Positions 32,447 to 41,705 are shown, counted from the stretch's first letter. The stretch is DNA of 45,815 bases from DASPWW01 sp035461345 (GCA_035461345.1 DATHVJ010000210.1:1-45815), one strand, 5' to 3'. Made by a program: numbers and translations. Notes: generated from the letters alone by a model not told the origin.

Positions 32447-32995
32447 CTACCAGGGGAGGGCGTCCGCGATCTCGGCCAGCCGGGGAGCGGTGCGGTCACG
32501 CTTGGAGAGCTGCGGGCCGGCGAGCGGCCACTCGACCCCGACGTCGGGGTCGTCCCATGCGATCCCGGCCTCGGTCGCCGGGTCATAGTAGCTCGACAGC
32601 CGGTAGTGGACGTCTGCCACGTCGCTGAGGACGCAGAAGCCGTGGGCGAACCCAACCGGGACGAATAGCTGCCGGTGGCTCTCGTCGTCGAGCTCGTGGC
32701 CCTCCCAGCGGCCGTACGTCGGCGAGGATCGACGCAGGTCGACGGCCACGTCCCAGACCTTTCCCCGCAGGCACCGGACGAGCTTCGCCTGGCCCGGGGC
32801 GGTCTGGAAGTGGAGACCGCGGAGGATGCCGCCCCGCGAGCGCGAGTGGTTGTCCTGGACGAACTCGACCTCGATGCCCGCGTCGCGCCACGCGGCGGCC
32901 GAGAACGTCTCGACGAGAAAGCCCCGATCGTCCCCGTGGACCTCGGGCTCGACCAGGACGAGGTCCTCGATCTCGGTGTCGAGGCGCCGCACCAC
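32447..32995 (-). CDS. rfbC: dTDP-4-dehydrorhamnose 3,5-epimerase
   Basis: RmlC, 182 aa, a cupin that epimerises C3 and C5 of dTDP-4-keto-6-deoxyglucose on the way to dTDP-L-rhamnose. The signature GILRGLHFQ carries the catalytic His, followed by VDLRRSSPTYGRW and VPVGFAHGF. Its GTG shares one base with the rmlB TAG (TAGTG at 32993-32997), so it is the coupled last gene of the operon. Confidence 0.95.
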   Translation of the reverse strand: MVRRLDTEIEDLVLVEPEVHGDDRGFLVETFSAAAWRDAGIEVEFVQDNHSRSRGGILRGLHFQTAPGQAKLVRCLRGKVWDVAVDLRRSSPTYGRWEGHELDDESHRQLFVPVGFAHGFCVLSDVADVHYRLSSYYDPATEAGIAWDDPDVGVEWPLAGPQLSKRDRTAPRLAEIADALPW

Positions 32996-33993
32996 TACCG
33001 CGGGGCGCGGCCGTACTGACGCTCGTAGTACTCCCGGTACTCCCCGGACCGGATCGGCTCCCACCACCAGGCGTTGTCGCGGTACCACTCCACGGTGCGG
33101 GCGAGGCCATCGCGGAACCCCACCTCGGGCTCCCACCCGAGCGCCTTGACCTTGTCCGACGCGAGCGAGTAGCGGCGGTCGTGCCCGGGCCGATCGGTGA
33201 CGAACTCGATCAGCGACTCGTCGCGGCCGCAGAGCTCGAGGGTCGCGCGCACGGCGTCGATGTTCCGGAGCTCGTCGGGCCCGCCGACGTTGTACACCTC
33301 GCCCGCGGCGCCGCGCTCCAGCACGACGTCGATCGCGGCGCAGTTGTCGTCGACGAAGAGCCAGTTGCGGACCTGCTTACCGTCGCCGTAGACCGGCAGC
33401 GGGTCTCCGGCGAGCGCGTTGAGGATGCACAGCGGGATCAGCTTCTCCGGGTACTGGTAGGGGCCGTAGTTGTTCGAGCCGCGGCAGATCAGCGCGTCGG
33501 CACCGTAGGTGCGCTGGAACGCCTGCACGATCAGATCGCCTCCCGCCTTCGAGGCCGAGTACGGCGACGAGGGGTCGATCGGAGACCGCTCCGTGAACGA
33601 CCCGTCGTCGATCGAGCCGTAGACCTCGTCGGTCGAGACCTGGAGGTGGCGAATCCCGGCTTCACGCGCTGCCTCGAGCAAGACGAAGGTCCCGAAGACG
33701 TCGGTGGTGATGAACTCGCTGGGGGACTCGATCGAGCGATCGACGTGCGTCTCGGCGGCGAAGTTGACGACCGTGTCGCAGCCCTCGATCGCCCCCCGCA
33801 CAGCGTCGCGGTCGGCGATGTCCGCCTCGACGAGCTCGACGCCGCCCTCGCGAACCTCGCTGAGGTTCTCGCGGCGGCCGGCGTAGGTGAGCTTGTCGAG
33901 GACGACGACGCTGTCGTCCGGATGCGTCGCGAGTCGGTGGCGCACGTAGTTCGACCCGATGAACCCCGCGCCGCCGGTGACCAGGAGCCTCAT
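32995..33993 (-). CDS. rfbB: dTDP-glucose 4,6-dehydratase
   Basis: RmlB, 332 aa, an NAD-dependent extended SDR making dTDP-4-keto-6-deoxyglucose. It shows TGGAGFIGSNYVRH, NFAAETHVDRSI, the catalytic STDEVYGS, YSASKAGGD (YxxxK) and RGSNNYGPYQYPEKLIP. Its ATG overlaps the rmlD stop as ATGA, and its stop overlaps rmlC. Confidence 0.97.
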   Translation of the reverse strand: MRLLVTGGAGFIGSNYVRHRLATHPDDSVVVLDKLTYAGRRENLSEVREGGVELVEADIADRDAVRGAIEGCDTVVNFAAETHVDRSIESPSEFITTDVFGTFVLLEAAREAGIRHLQVSTDEVYGSIDDGSFTERSPIDPSSPYSASKAGGDLIVQAFQRTYGADALICRGSNNYGPYQYPEKLIPLCILNALAGDPLPVYGDGKQVRNWLFVDDNCAAIDVVLERGAAGEVYNVGGPDELRNIDAVRATLELCGRDESLIEFVTDRPGHDRRYSLASDKVKALGWEPEVGFRDGLARTVEWYRDNAWWWEPIRSGEYREYYERQYGRAPR

Positions 33994-34847
33994 GCCGCAG
34001 CCTCGTGCCGGGCGGCCTCGCGCTCACGCAGGTACTCGGTCAGCCCCTCTCGCCAGGTAGGGAGGACGATCGCGTCGGGGCGCTCGCTCTCCAGCACCGA
34101 GTACGGCGGGCGGAGGGCGGGCCGCGCGATCATCTCCGTGGTCGCCGCCATCACGCGGCAGTCCATCCCCGACTGATCGAAGATCTGGAGCGCGAACTCG
34201 TACCACGAGCACGATCCCGCGGCCGCCAGGTGATGGATCCCGTACGCCTCGCCTTCGACCAGCTGCGCGATCGCCCCGGCGAGATGCGCCGTGTAGGTCG
34301 GCGAGCCGACCTGGTCGCTGACGACGAGGACCTCCGGCTGTTCGCCGCCGAGCGTCAGCATCGTGTCGACGAAGTTGCGCCCGGCGAGCCCGAACAGCCA
34401 CGACGAGCGCACGATCCAGTTGCGCGGGTTGGCGACAGCGACCGCGGTCTCACCCGCGAGCTTCGAGCGGCCGTAGGCGGACAGGGCGTGTGTGTGATCC
34501 GACTCGACGTACGGCGCGCCCTTGGCGCCGTCGAAGACGTAATCGCTCGAGGGATGCACGACGCTCGCCCCGACCTCGGCGGCGGCGGCGGCGACCACGC
34601 CCGCGGCCTCGCTGTTGAGGCGGGTTGCCTCGGGCTCGTGCTCCTCGGCCCCGTCGACGTCGGTCCACGCCGCGCAGTTGACGACCACCTCGGGACGGTG
34701 GGTGCGCATGGCCTTGTCGACGGAGGGGCCGTCCGTGATGTCGAGGTCGGCGTGCGCCAGCGGGACGACCTCCGCCACGCGCGCCGCGCACGCGGCGGTG
34801 ACGTCATGGCCGAGCATCCCGCCCGCGCCTGTGATCAGGACCTTCAC
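33990..34847 (-). CDS. rfbD: dTDP-4-dehydrorhamnose reductase
   Basis: RmlD, 285 aa, the NAD(P)H-dependent reductase that completes dTDP-L-rhamnose. Start GTG in VKVLITGAGGMLGHDV, then LDITDGPSVDKA, NCAAWTDVDGAE, PSSDYVFDG and YGRSKLAGE with the catalytic YxxxK. The start overlaps the rmlA stop (GTGA), so the frame upstream inside rmlA is not part of the gene. Confidence 0.95.
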   Translation of the reverse strand: MKVLITGAGGMLGHDVTAACAARVAEVVPLAHADLDITDGPSVDKAMRTHRPEVVVNCAAWTDVDGAEEHEPEATRLNSEAAGVVAAAAAEVGASVVHPSSDYVFDGAKGAPYVESDHTHALSAYGRSKLAGETAVAVANPRNWIVRSSWLFGLAGRNFVDTMLTLGGEQPEVLVVSDQVGSPTYTAHLAGAIAQLVEGEAYGIHHLAAAGSCSWYEFALQIFDQSGMDCRVMAATTEMIARPALRPPYSVLESERPDAIVLPTWREGLTEYLREREAARHEAAA

Positions 34848-35917
34848 GGGATCGCGATCTCCGAGTTGTCGCCGACGATCAGCCGCAGCGTCCTCGGCAG
34901 GCCGTCGCCCCGCGCCAGCGTCGCGTTGCGACCCAGCAGGCTCGCCTCCATTCGCGCCCCGAGATCGCTCACCCTCGACCCCGAGAGCAGGATGGAGTGC
35001 TCGACCTCGGAGCCGGCGACCGTGACGTCGGGAGCGATCGACGTGTAGGGGCCGATGTAGGAGTCGGTGATCGTGCTGCGGGCGCCGATCACGGCCGGGC
35101 CGCGGACGAGGGAGCGCTCGAGCCGGGCGCCGAGCTCGACTACGACCCGCCCCTCGACGCGCGAGTCGACCAGCTCCCCGTCGATGCGGCGCTCGATGTC
35201 CTCGAGGACGAGCCGGTTTGCCTCCAGCATGTCCTCGAGGTGCCCGGTGTCCTTCCACCATCCCCGAACGAGCCGCGACTCGACCCGCTTGCCGCCGTCG
35301 ATCAGCCACTGGATCGCGTCGGTGATCTCGAGCTCGTCCCGCCACGAGGGCTCGATCGCCCGCGCCGCGTCGAACACCGCGGGGCCAAACATGTACACGC
35401 CGACCAGCGCCAGGTCGCTGGGCGGGTCCTTGGGCTTCTCGACCAGCCGCACGACGCGGTCTCCGTCGAGCTCCGCGACGCCGAACTCCGAAGGATCCGG
35501 CACCTGGGTGAGCAGGATCAGGGCGTCGGGCTCCGACTCCCTGAACGCGTCGACGAGGTCGCTGATCCCGTCGCGCAGCAGGTTGTCGCCGAGGTACATC
35601 ACGAACGCCGAGTGGCCGAGGAACTCCTCCGCGGTCAGGACGGCGTGGGCGAGCCCTCGCGGCGAGTCCTGGGTGATGTAGTCGACCCGGGCGCCGAACT
35701 CCGACCCGTCGCCGACCGCGTCGCGGATTTCGTCGCCCGTCTCGGGTGCGATCACGATCCCGATCTCCGTCACCCCCGCGCGGACGAGCGCCTCGACGCC
35801 GTAGAACAGCACGGGCTTGTTGGCGACGGGCACGAGCTGCTTCGCCGACGTGTGCGTGATCGGGCGCAGGCGCGTCCCCGCGCCCCCCGACAGGATCAGC
35901 CCCTTGAGAGCCTCCAT
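34844..35917 (-). CDS. rfbA: glucose-1-phosphate thymidylyltransferase, long form
   Basis: RmlA, 357 aa, forming dTDP-glucose from glucose 1-phosphate and dTTP. The nucleotide site LILSGGAGTRLRPITHTSAKQLVPVANKP and VMYLGDNLL are clear. It is the long type (StrD-like) with a C-terminal left-handed beta-helix of hexapeptide repeats (VRGPAVIGARSTITDSYIG). The short E. coli-type RmlA is about 290 aa. First gene of the four-gene operon; TAGCCT lies 12 bases before the ATG. Confidence 0.93.
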   Translation of the reverse strand: MEALKGLILSGGAGTRLRPITHTSAKQLVPVANKPVLFYGVEALVRAGVTEIGIVIAPETGDEIRDAVGDGSEFGARVDYITQDSPRGLAHAVLTAEEFLGHSAFVMYLGDNLLRDGISDLVDAFRESEPDALILLTQVPDPSEFGVAELDGDRVVRLVEKPKDPPSDLALVGVYMFGPAVFDAARAIEPSWRDELEITDAIQWLIDGGKRVESRLVRGWWKDTGHLEDMLEANRLVLEDIERRIDGELVDSRVEGRVVVELGARLERSLVRGPAVIGARSTITDSYIGPYTSIAPDVTVAGSEVEHSILLSGSRVSDLGARMEASLLGRNATLARGDGLPRTLRLIVGDNSEIAIP

Positions 35918-35929
35918 GATGCGGCGCAG

Positions 35930-35935
35930 AGGCTA
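35930..35935 (-). promoter_or_regulatory. possible rmlADBC -10 box (TAGCCT)
   Basis: Minus-strand TAGCCT sits 12 bases before the rmlA ATG within the 50-bp gap to the next gene. No -35 at a suitable distance. Confidence 0.3.
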
Positions 35936-35967
35936 GCGCGGGAGCTCAAGCCAGCCCGGAGAGGGGA

Positions 35968-36435
35968 TCAGTACGTGCCGCCCAGCTTGCGGTGGTCCCA
36001 TGTGGCGGTGCGGCGCGGATGGAAGTCGATCGCGACTCGCTTCGCCGCCTGGGCCTCGAGCGCCGCTGCCGCGTCGCCCTCGACCGAGGAGATCCCCTCC
36101 GAGTAACGGACCGTGAGCTGCTTTCCGAACTCCGACACGGTCTCGAGGTCGCGATGGATCTCGGCCTCGGCCTCGATCATCACGCCGCGCAGCTCGGTGT
36201 ACTCGCGCCCCGTCTCCACGAGCAGCGTCGCGCGCTGGTCGCGCTCCAGGTTGCGCACCTTCTGCGACTTCGCGTAGGTCCACACCCACACCTGCCCATC
36301 ACGTGGGACGTACCACATCGGCATCGAGTGGGGCCAACCCCGCGTGCCGAGGCTCGAGACGACGACCACGCGCTCGCTCTCCAGCAGCTCGCGCTGCTCG
36401 GCCTCGGTCAGCTTGATCTCTGCCCGCCTGCTCAC
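35968..36435 (-). CDS. PPOX/FDOR split-barrel flavin or F420 oxidoreductase-like protein
   Basis: A 155-aa split beta-barrel protein of the pyridoxamine 5'-phosphate oxidase-like group. Features: LTEAEQRELLESERVVVVSSLGTRGWPHSMPMWYV, KSQKVRNLERDQRATLLVE and a C-terminal DHRKLGGTY. The SKKVRNL-like motif is typical of F420- or FMN-binding FDOR-B proteins in Actinomycetota, which act on diverse small molecules. The cofactor cannot be fixed from sequence by eye. It starts (GTG) nine bases after the acylase gene, in the same operon. Confidence 0.8.
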   Translation of the reverse strand: MSRRAEIKLTEAEQRELLESERVVVVSSLGTRGWPHSMPMWYVPRDGQVWVWTYAKSQKVRNLERDQRATLLVETGREYTELRGVMIEAEAEIHRDLETVSEFGKQLTVRYSEGISSVEGDAAAALEAQAAKRVAIDFHPRRTATWDHRKLGGTY

Positions 36436-36444
36436 GGCTGAACG

Positions 36445-38913
36445 TCAATCCCGCGACGTGCCCTGCTTCGCGTCCGCAGTCGCGGGGTTCGCGGGAATCA
36501 GCACGAGTTCTCTCCACGGTCCCTCGCCGACCATGGCCTGGGTGCGGCCCTCGAGCCAGTCCACCTGGAGGTCGTCGTAGTGGGGGCTCCCCGCGTGGCC
36601 GGACTGGCCGGTGAAGGCCTGCCAGCGCGAGAACGCCGGATCGGCCGGGTCCGCGAGCATGCGCCAGCACGGCGCCCACACCGCCTCGAACGGGTTGTTC
36701 GGGTCGTGCGCGATCTGGCTCACCGTCTCCTGCCCCCCGCCCGCCTCGAGCCGGCGGTTGAAGATCTGCGCGAAGACGGGGTTCGCGGCCCCGATCGCGT
36801 GCGGGAACTCGAGCCGGTGAACGCGGCCCCATTGCCACCCCTCCTGGTCGGCGCCGAAGCGGTCCTCGAGGTCGTCGAGGGCGCCGCGGAGCGCGTCCAG
36901 CACCAGCCCCTCCCACGGGCGGCCCACCAGCTCCTCGTCGCCCTCCTCCCACAGGGCGAGCAGATGCGAGTGCCAGCGCCACGGCGAGGTGACGTGGTTC
37001 GCGAACCCGCTGTCGGAGCGGTCGAGCCACCGCTCGGCGAGGTCGCGGTCGCGCAGCGCCGCGCGGGCCACCTCGCGCGCGAGCCGCATCGTGAATGCCT
37101 GGTAGATCGCGCCGGCGACCGTGTCCGGCCCCAGCCGCCCGTCCCAGCTCTTCAGCCGCTCGATCGCCGCGACCTCGCGCTGGTCACGGGGCCGCAGCCT
37201 CGCCAGCCGGTGGACGGTCTCGACGCCGGGGATCGAGTAGTCGTCGAACTGCATCGCCTCGAAGCTGTCGTGGTCGTGGTCGGACCGGGCGAGTATCAGC
37301 TGCTCGATTCGCCGCGCCCGGTAGCCGTCGAGGTAGTCGCTCGTGATGTGGTGGGGATACTCGTCGGGAACGATGCGATTGTTGGCGGTGATCAGGTAGC
37401 CGCACTCCGGGTCGCGCGCCTCCGGCATCTCCTCGTACGGGACGTAGCCGTCCCACTCGAACTCCCCGTCCCATCCCGGCTTCGGGAGGTCGGGGCAGTC
37501 GCCACGGCGAATCGGTACGCGCCCGACCGCCTTGTAGCCGATGCTCCCGTGGCGATCCGCCCACACCATGTTCGAGACCGGCGCGGTGTGGGATGCGAGC
37601 AACTCGACGAGCTCGGCCCCGCTGGTCGGCTCGAGCACGCGCAGGTTCGCCTCGCTGAACGCGGGGGCGTCGAGCACGCTCCAGCGCAGCGCCAGCGGCT
37701 CGGCCTCGTCGGCCCCGAGCGCCGCGTTGACGATCGGCCCGTGGTGCGTGATCCGGACCTCGAGTCGCTCGGGCTCCGAGCGCCCCCGGACCCGGATCTC
37801 CTCGACGACCATCTCCAGCGGCCTTTGTGTGCCCTCGAACTCGTAGCTGTCGCCGTCGACCCGCTCGACGAACAGGTCCATGACGTCCGCCATCGCGTTC
37901 GTGAAGGCGAACGCGACGTCGTTGGTCTGGCCCATCGAGACCCCTGGGACACCCGGCAGCGACGCCCCTCGAACGAAGCGGTCGCCGAGGGCGAGGTCGA
38001 CCTCGTAGAAGATCCCCGGCATGCTGGGCGGCAGGTGGGGATCGCCGGCCAGCAGCGGGCGGCCGCTTGCCGTGCGCGAGCCGTCCACGACCCAGTTGTT
38101 CGAGCCGCTCGCCTCCATCGCGAACCCGAGGGTCTCCCGCACCCGGTCGATCTGCTCGGCGAGCCCGATACCGTCGCCGCCGTAGGCGCCGCCGGGCGAC
38201 ACGACCACAGGATGGCCGGTCGGGTATGAGGGATCGAGCCGCGCGGCGAGCTCGGGGCCCAGCTCGCGGGCCATGTCGGCCCGCAGGAGCTCGCGCTCCC
38301 AGTTCGTCGACAGGCCGAATGCGAGCAGCTTCAGCGCGGCGAGCATGTCGGCCGGCCGCCACGGCTCGAAGTCGAGGCGCAGGATCTGGAACTCCGCCGG
38401 CAGCGCGGCGGCGGCCTCGACCGCCGTGTTGACCCCGGCGCAGTACGCGTCGAGCTCGCGCCGGATCGCCGGGTCGAGCTCTGCCGCCTCGTGCTCGGCG
38501 ATCCTGCGCAAGCCCAGGGTCCGCATGAGGCGGTCCGCCTGCAGGGTCTCCCGGCCGCCGATCTCGGACAGCCGCCCGCTCGCCATCCGCCGGTAGAGGT
38601 CGAGCTGCCACAGCCGGTCCTGCCCGTGGCAGAACCCCTCGGCGAACCACAGGTCGCGCTTGCTGGAGGCGCGGATGTGCGGCACGCCCCAGCGGTCGCG
38701 CCTCACCTCGGTGGATGCCGACAGCCCGATCGCCCGCAGCTGGCCCCGCGTCTTCGGGAGCGGACGGCGAAAGAGCTGGTACCAGAGGCCCGCCCCGGTC
38801 GCGCCGAGCAGCGCTCCAACGGCGCCGGCCCCGATCGCACCCTGCTTGAGGGCGGCGCTTCGCGCTCGCGCGACTCGCCGTCGATCGACCAACCGTGTCC
38901 AGCGCCGGGGCAC
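36445..38913 (-). CDS. penicillin acylase family Ntn hydrolase, membrane-anchored
   Basis: An 822-aa member of the penicillin amidase (S45) family, which hydrolyses amides such as beta-lactam side chains or acyl-homoserine lactones. The precursor should self-cleave before Ser271 in ASGSNNWVVDGS, whose Ser becomes the N-terminal nucleophile. The alpha subunit has RWGVPHIRA and GFCHGQDRLWQLDLYRR. Later landmarks are QTNDVAFAFTNAMAD and NNRIVPDEYPHHIT. Residues 23-47 are hydrophobic, preceded by Arg-rich sequence, giving a signal anchor. TAGCAT six bases before the GTG indicates an internal leaderless promoter. Substrate unknown. Confidence 0.92.
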   Translation of the reverse strand: MPRRWTRLVDRRRVARARSAALKQGAIGAGAVGALLGATGAGLWYQLFRRPLPKTRGQLRAIGLSASTEVRRDRWGVPHIRASSKRDLWFAEGFCHGQDRLWQLDLYRRMASGRLSEIGGRETLQADRLMRTLGLRRIAEHEAAELDPAIRRELDAYCAGVNTAVEAAAALPAEFQILRLDFEPWRPADMLAALKLLAFGLSTNWERELLRADMARELGPELAARLDPSYPTGHPVVVSPGGAYGGDGIGLAEQIDRVRETLGFAMEASGSNNWVVDGSRTASGRPLLAGDPHLPPSMPGIFYEVDLALGDRFVRGASLPGVPGVSMGQTNDVAFAFTNAMADVMDLFVERVDGDSYEFEGTQRPLEMVVEEIRVRGRSEPERLEVRITHHGPIVNAALGADEAEPLALRWSVLDAPAFSEANLRVLEPTSGAELVELLASHTAPVSNMVWADRHGSIGYKAVGRVPIRRGDCPDLPKPGWDGEFEWDGYVPYEEMPEARDPECGYLITANNRIVPDEYPHHITSDYLDGYRARRIEQLILARSDHDHDSFEAMQFDDYSIPGVETVHRLARLRPRDQREVAAIERLKSWDGRLGPDTVAGAIYQAFTMRLAREVARAALRDRDLAERWLDRSDSGFANHVTSPWRWHSHLLALWEEGDEELVGRPWEGLVLDALRGALDDLEDRFGADQEGWQWGRVHRLEFPHAIGAANPVFAQIFNRRLEAGGGQETVSQIAHDPNNPFEAVWAPCWRMLADPADPAFSRWQAFTGQSGHAGSPHYDDLQVDWLEGRTQAMVGEGPWRELVLIPANPATADAKQGTSRD

Positions 38914-38919
38914 AGGCGG

Positions 38920-38925
38920 ATGCTA
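38920..38925 (-). promoter_or_regulatory. acylase gene -10 box (leaderless)
   Basis: Minus-strand TAGCAT ends six bases before the acylase GTG, within the 18-bp gap after the MBL gene. It is the same hexamer as used before the IMPase-like gene at 13059. Confidence 0.4.
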
Positions 38926-38931
38926 GTGGCA

Positions 38932-39651
38932 CTAGTCGCGCAGGTCGCCCGGCAGGCGGTCCTCCGCCTCGAGCTTCTCCAGGTGCGACTCCATCGCCTC
39001 GGCGGCGGCCCACCGCAGCTCGGCCGGCACGTCGTCCCAGGCCGCGTCGAGCAGCCGGGCGCGCGACCGCTCGCCCACGTCGAGCGCGGCGACGAGCCTG
39101 CGCTCGCGCTCGAGGCGATGCTCGAGGTACTCGGCGACCTTCGCCGCCGGATCTGTGACGAACGGGCCGTGCCCGGGGCACAGCAGGTCGAGATCGAGCT
39201 TCCCGACCCTACGCAGGGAGCTCAGATACGCGATCAGCGAGCCTCCCCCCGGGGGGACGATCGTCGAGCCCTCGCCGAGGATCAGGTCGCCGGTGAAGCA
39301 CGCGCCGTCGCGGACGAAGCACACGTGATCCTCGGCGTGCCCGGGTGTCGGCACGACCGTGAACGGGCCTGCGTCCGTCGCGCCGGCGCCCCACAGCGCC
39401 GGGCGGCCGAGCCGTTCGACGCCGGCCGAGTGGTCCCCGTGGGAGTGGGTGAGGAGGATCCCTCCGAGCCCGCCCCGGCGCTCGGCCTCGGCCCGCACCG
39501 CATCGATGTGCCCGCGGTCGTCGGGGCCCGGGTCGATGACGTGCGCCGGGTGATCGCCGACGACGTACGTATTGGTCCCCTCGAGCGTCATCGGCCCCGG
39601 GTTCGGGGCCACGAGACGGGCGATGTCCGGGCGCCCCGGCGCCGTGTCCAA
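38932..39651 (-). CDS. MBL-fold metallohydrolase (LACTB2/glyoxalase II-like)
   Basis: A 239-aa metallo-beta-lactamase-fold protein. The zinc motif is THSHGDHSAG (His69, His71, Asp73, His74), followed by PTPGHAEDHVCF, FTGDLILG and CPGHGP. The C-terminal helical extension (EYLEHRLERERRLVAAL...DDVPAELRWAAAEAMESHLEKLEAEDR) resembles LACTB2, an endoribonuclease, so RNA cleavage is possible but unproven. The start appears to be TTG, one base after the pafBC stop, so it is translationally coupled. Confidence 0.87.
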   Translation of the reverse strand: MDTAPGRPDIARLVAPNPGPMTLEGTNTYVVGDHPAHVIDPGPDDRGHIDAVRAEAERRGGLGGILLTHSHGDHSAGVERLGRPALWGAGATDAGPFTVVPTPGHAEDHVCFVRDGACFTGDLILGEGSTIVPPGGGSLIAYLSSLRRVGKLDLDLLCPGHGPFVTDPAAKVAEYLEHRLERERRLVAALDVGERSRARLLDAAWDDVPAELRWAAAEAMESHLEKLEAEDRLPGDLRD

Positions 39652-39652
39652 G

Positions 39653-41698
39653 CTACTCGGAGAGCGCGCTCGCGACCGCCTCGCGCGCGTCGTCCGGCTC
39701 GAGCACGACGAGATCGCCGGCGCCCTTCAGCACCTCTCGCACCAGCCACGCCGACCCCGCGAACGGCAGCTCGACGGTCACCGCCCCGTCCGACAGCTCC
39801 TCGATCACGGTCCGCTCCTCGCGGATCCAGCGCGCGCGCTCCGGCGACACCCACACGCGGGCCACCTTGGCGTCCTCGACCTCGCCCTCGGTGAGCCACG
39901 ACTCGAGCCCCGGCATCTCCTCGACCTGGGACCGTGGCTCGAACCCTCGCCGCGTCTGCTTCGCCTCCTTGATCCGGTCGAGCCGGAAATGGCGGATGTC
40001 GTCGCGGCCCAGGTCCCAGCATCCGACGTACCAGCCCTCGGGGCCGTTGGCGAGCCGGTAGGGCTCGACCTCACGCTTGGTGAACTGGTCCTCGTTCTCC
40101 TTGTAGTACTGGAGCTCCAGGACCCGCCGCTTCGCTATCGCCTCGTTGACCGTCCGCACGATCGCCGAGTCGTCCCCGAGCCGGGCGATCTCCAGCCCCT
40201 CCTCGGACGGGTCGTGGCCGAGCGCCTCGGTGATCTTGCGCCGCGCGCTCTCGAGCCCCGCCTGCGGGAGGTGGTCGCCGAACAGGTCGATCGCGGCGAT
40301 CAGCGCCTTCGCCTCGAGCGGCAGCAGGCGGGCGGGGCGCGCGAAGCTGTCTCCGTACGCGTCCGCGTCGACCTCGATCTCGCCGTCGACGATCTCGGCG
40401 AAGAGGACGTAGGTCCCACCTCCGAAGTTGACGACGTTGAGCACCGATATGTCCTCGCGCAGCTCGTCGATCGTCAGCTTGAGGTCCTCGCACACGCGGT
40501 CGACCTCGAGCCGGCGCTCGTTGCGGGCGGCGTCGATCAGCAGGCCGGCGAGGGTGACGAGGCGGGCGAAGCGCTCGGGGCGGATCGGCGACTCGGAGTG
40601 GCCATTCGACCGCGGGCGAACCTCGCCCTCGGCGGCGGGGCGCTTGACGGCCTTGGCGGGCTCGAACTCGTCTCCGTGGCGGCGACGGAGCAGCTCGAGC
40701 CGCTCGGCCGCCTCGTCGGCAAGGTCGTCGGGCTCGAGCACGGTCGCGTTGTGGCGCCAGCTCAGCACCCAGGCGACGAGCTGGCGGCTCGAGGCGTAGT
40801 CGGTCTCGAAGATCATTCCCCGACCGGGCGCGCCGTCGGACTTGCGAGCGGGCCGCAGCTCGCCGAAACGGCCGTAGTCGCGCTCGACCAGCCACGCGAT
40901 CCGCTCGCGGACGAAGACCTTGGCCCTCCCCACGATCTCGCCCATCTGCCAGTCGGCGCGGCTGCCGTAGTCGCGGCGGTCGAAGTCCTCCGGCGGCGCG
41001 AAGTCGTGCTCGGCCTTGGTCGCGTAGGAGACCTTGCCTCGGATCCTCGACAGCCGGAACACCCGCACCGCGTCGCGCTCGTGGGAGTGGCCGATGAGGT
41101 AGAACTGCCCACTGCGGTAGACGAGGTGGTAGGGGTCCACCTTGCGGGCCGCGGTCTCGTCCCGCTCCATCGTGTAGTACTCGAACTCGATCATCTTGCG
41201 ACGCGAGATCGCGGTCTCGATCTTCGCCAGCCGCTGCGACAGCTCCCTGCCCCCGGCCGAGGCGGTGACCGAGACGTCGACGGGAGTCGACTCCCCGTTG
41301 GATAGCGGGTTCGGCCGACCCCAGGAGACCTGCTGCAGCGCGAGCCGCAACGGCTCCGCGTACGCGAAGCGGCCGTCGAGCAGGGTCAGCGCGGTCCGCA
41401 GCGCGGCGAGCTCGTCGTCGGAGAACTCGATCGAGGGCAGGTAGTAGTTGCCGGGCGGAAGCGCGTACAGCTCGGCCTCGAAGAACCCCTCGCCGGGCTT
41501 CTCGACCGACAGCGAGATCCCGAGCGACTCGAGCTCGGCGCGGTCGGCGTAGAAGCGCCGCGCGAAGGCGTCGTCGTTCATCGAGCTGTAGCCCTCCACC
41601 TCCTGCTTGATCTCGAGCGCCGACACCGGACGCCGATTGGCCATCAGGAACGAGATCAGAGAGAGCTGGCGGATCAGCTTCTCGGTGTCCTTGGCCAT
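39653..41698 (-). CDS. pafBC: fused PafB-PafC type WYL-domain transcriptional regulator
   Basis: A 681-aa protein equal to PafB plus PafC joined in tandem. Each half has a winged helix and a WYL domain: residues 1-70 (DTEKLIRQLSLISFLMANRR) with first WYL region RKMIEFEYYTMERDE..RKVDPYHLVYRSGQFYLIG, then a second half starting near RFARLVTLAGLLIDAARNERR with RRVLELQYYKENEDQF..REVEPYRLANGPEGWYVGC. In mycobacteria the PafB-PafC heterodimer activates the LexA-independent DNA-damage response. An Arg/Pro/Ser-rich linker joins the halves. TATTCT 7 bases before the ATG gives a leaderless start. Confidence 0.88.
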   Translation of the reverse strand: MAKDTEKLIRQLSLISFLMANRRPVSALEIKQEVEGYSSMNDDAFARRFYADRAELESLGISLSVEKPGEGFFEAELYALPPGNYYLPSIEFSDDELAALRTALTLLDGRFAYAEPLRLALQQVSWGRPNPLSNGESTPVDVSVTASAGGRELSQRLAKIETAISRRKMIEFEYYTMERDETAARKVDPYHLVYRSGQFYLIGHSHERDAVRVFRLSRIRGKVSYATKAEHDFAPPEDFDRRDYGSRADWQMGEIVGRAKVFVRERIAWLVERDYGRFGELRPARKSDGAPGRGMIFETDYASSRQLVAWVLSWRHNATVLEPDDLADEAAERLELLRRRHGDEFEPAKAVKRPAAEGEVRPRSNGHSESPIRPERFARLVTLAGLLIDAARNERRLEVDRVCEDLKLTIDELREDISVLNVVNFGGGTYVLFAEIVDGEIEVDADAYGDSFARPARLLPLEAKALIAAIDLFGDHLPQAGLESARRKITEALGHDPSEEGLEIARLGDDSAIVRTVNEAIAKRRVLELQYYKENEDQFTKREVEPYRLANGPEGWYVGCWDLGRDDIRHFRLDRIKEAKQTRRGFEPRSQVEEMPGLESWLTEGEVEDAKVARVWVSPERARWIREERTVIEELSDGAVTVELPFAGSAWLVREVLKGAGDLVVLEPDDAREAVASALSE

Positions 41699-41705
41699 CG
41701 GGGTG

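Noticed and set aside
36580..38229. 549-codon plus-strand frame opposite the acylase gene
   Set aside because: Antisense shadow; the acylase has intact Ntn motifs.
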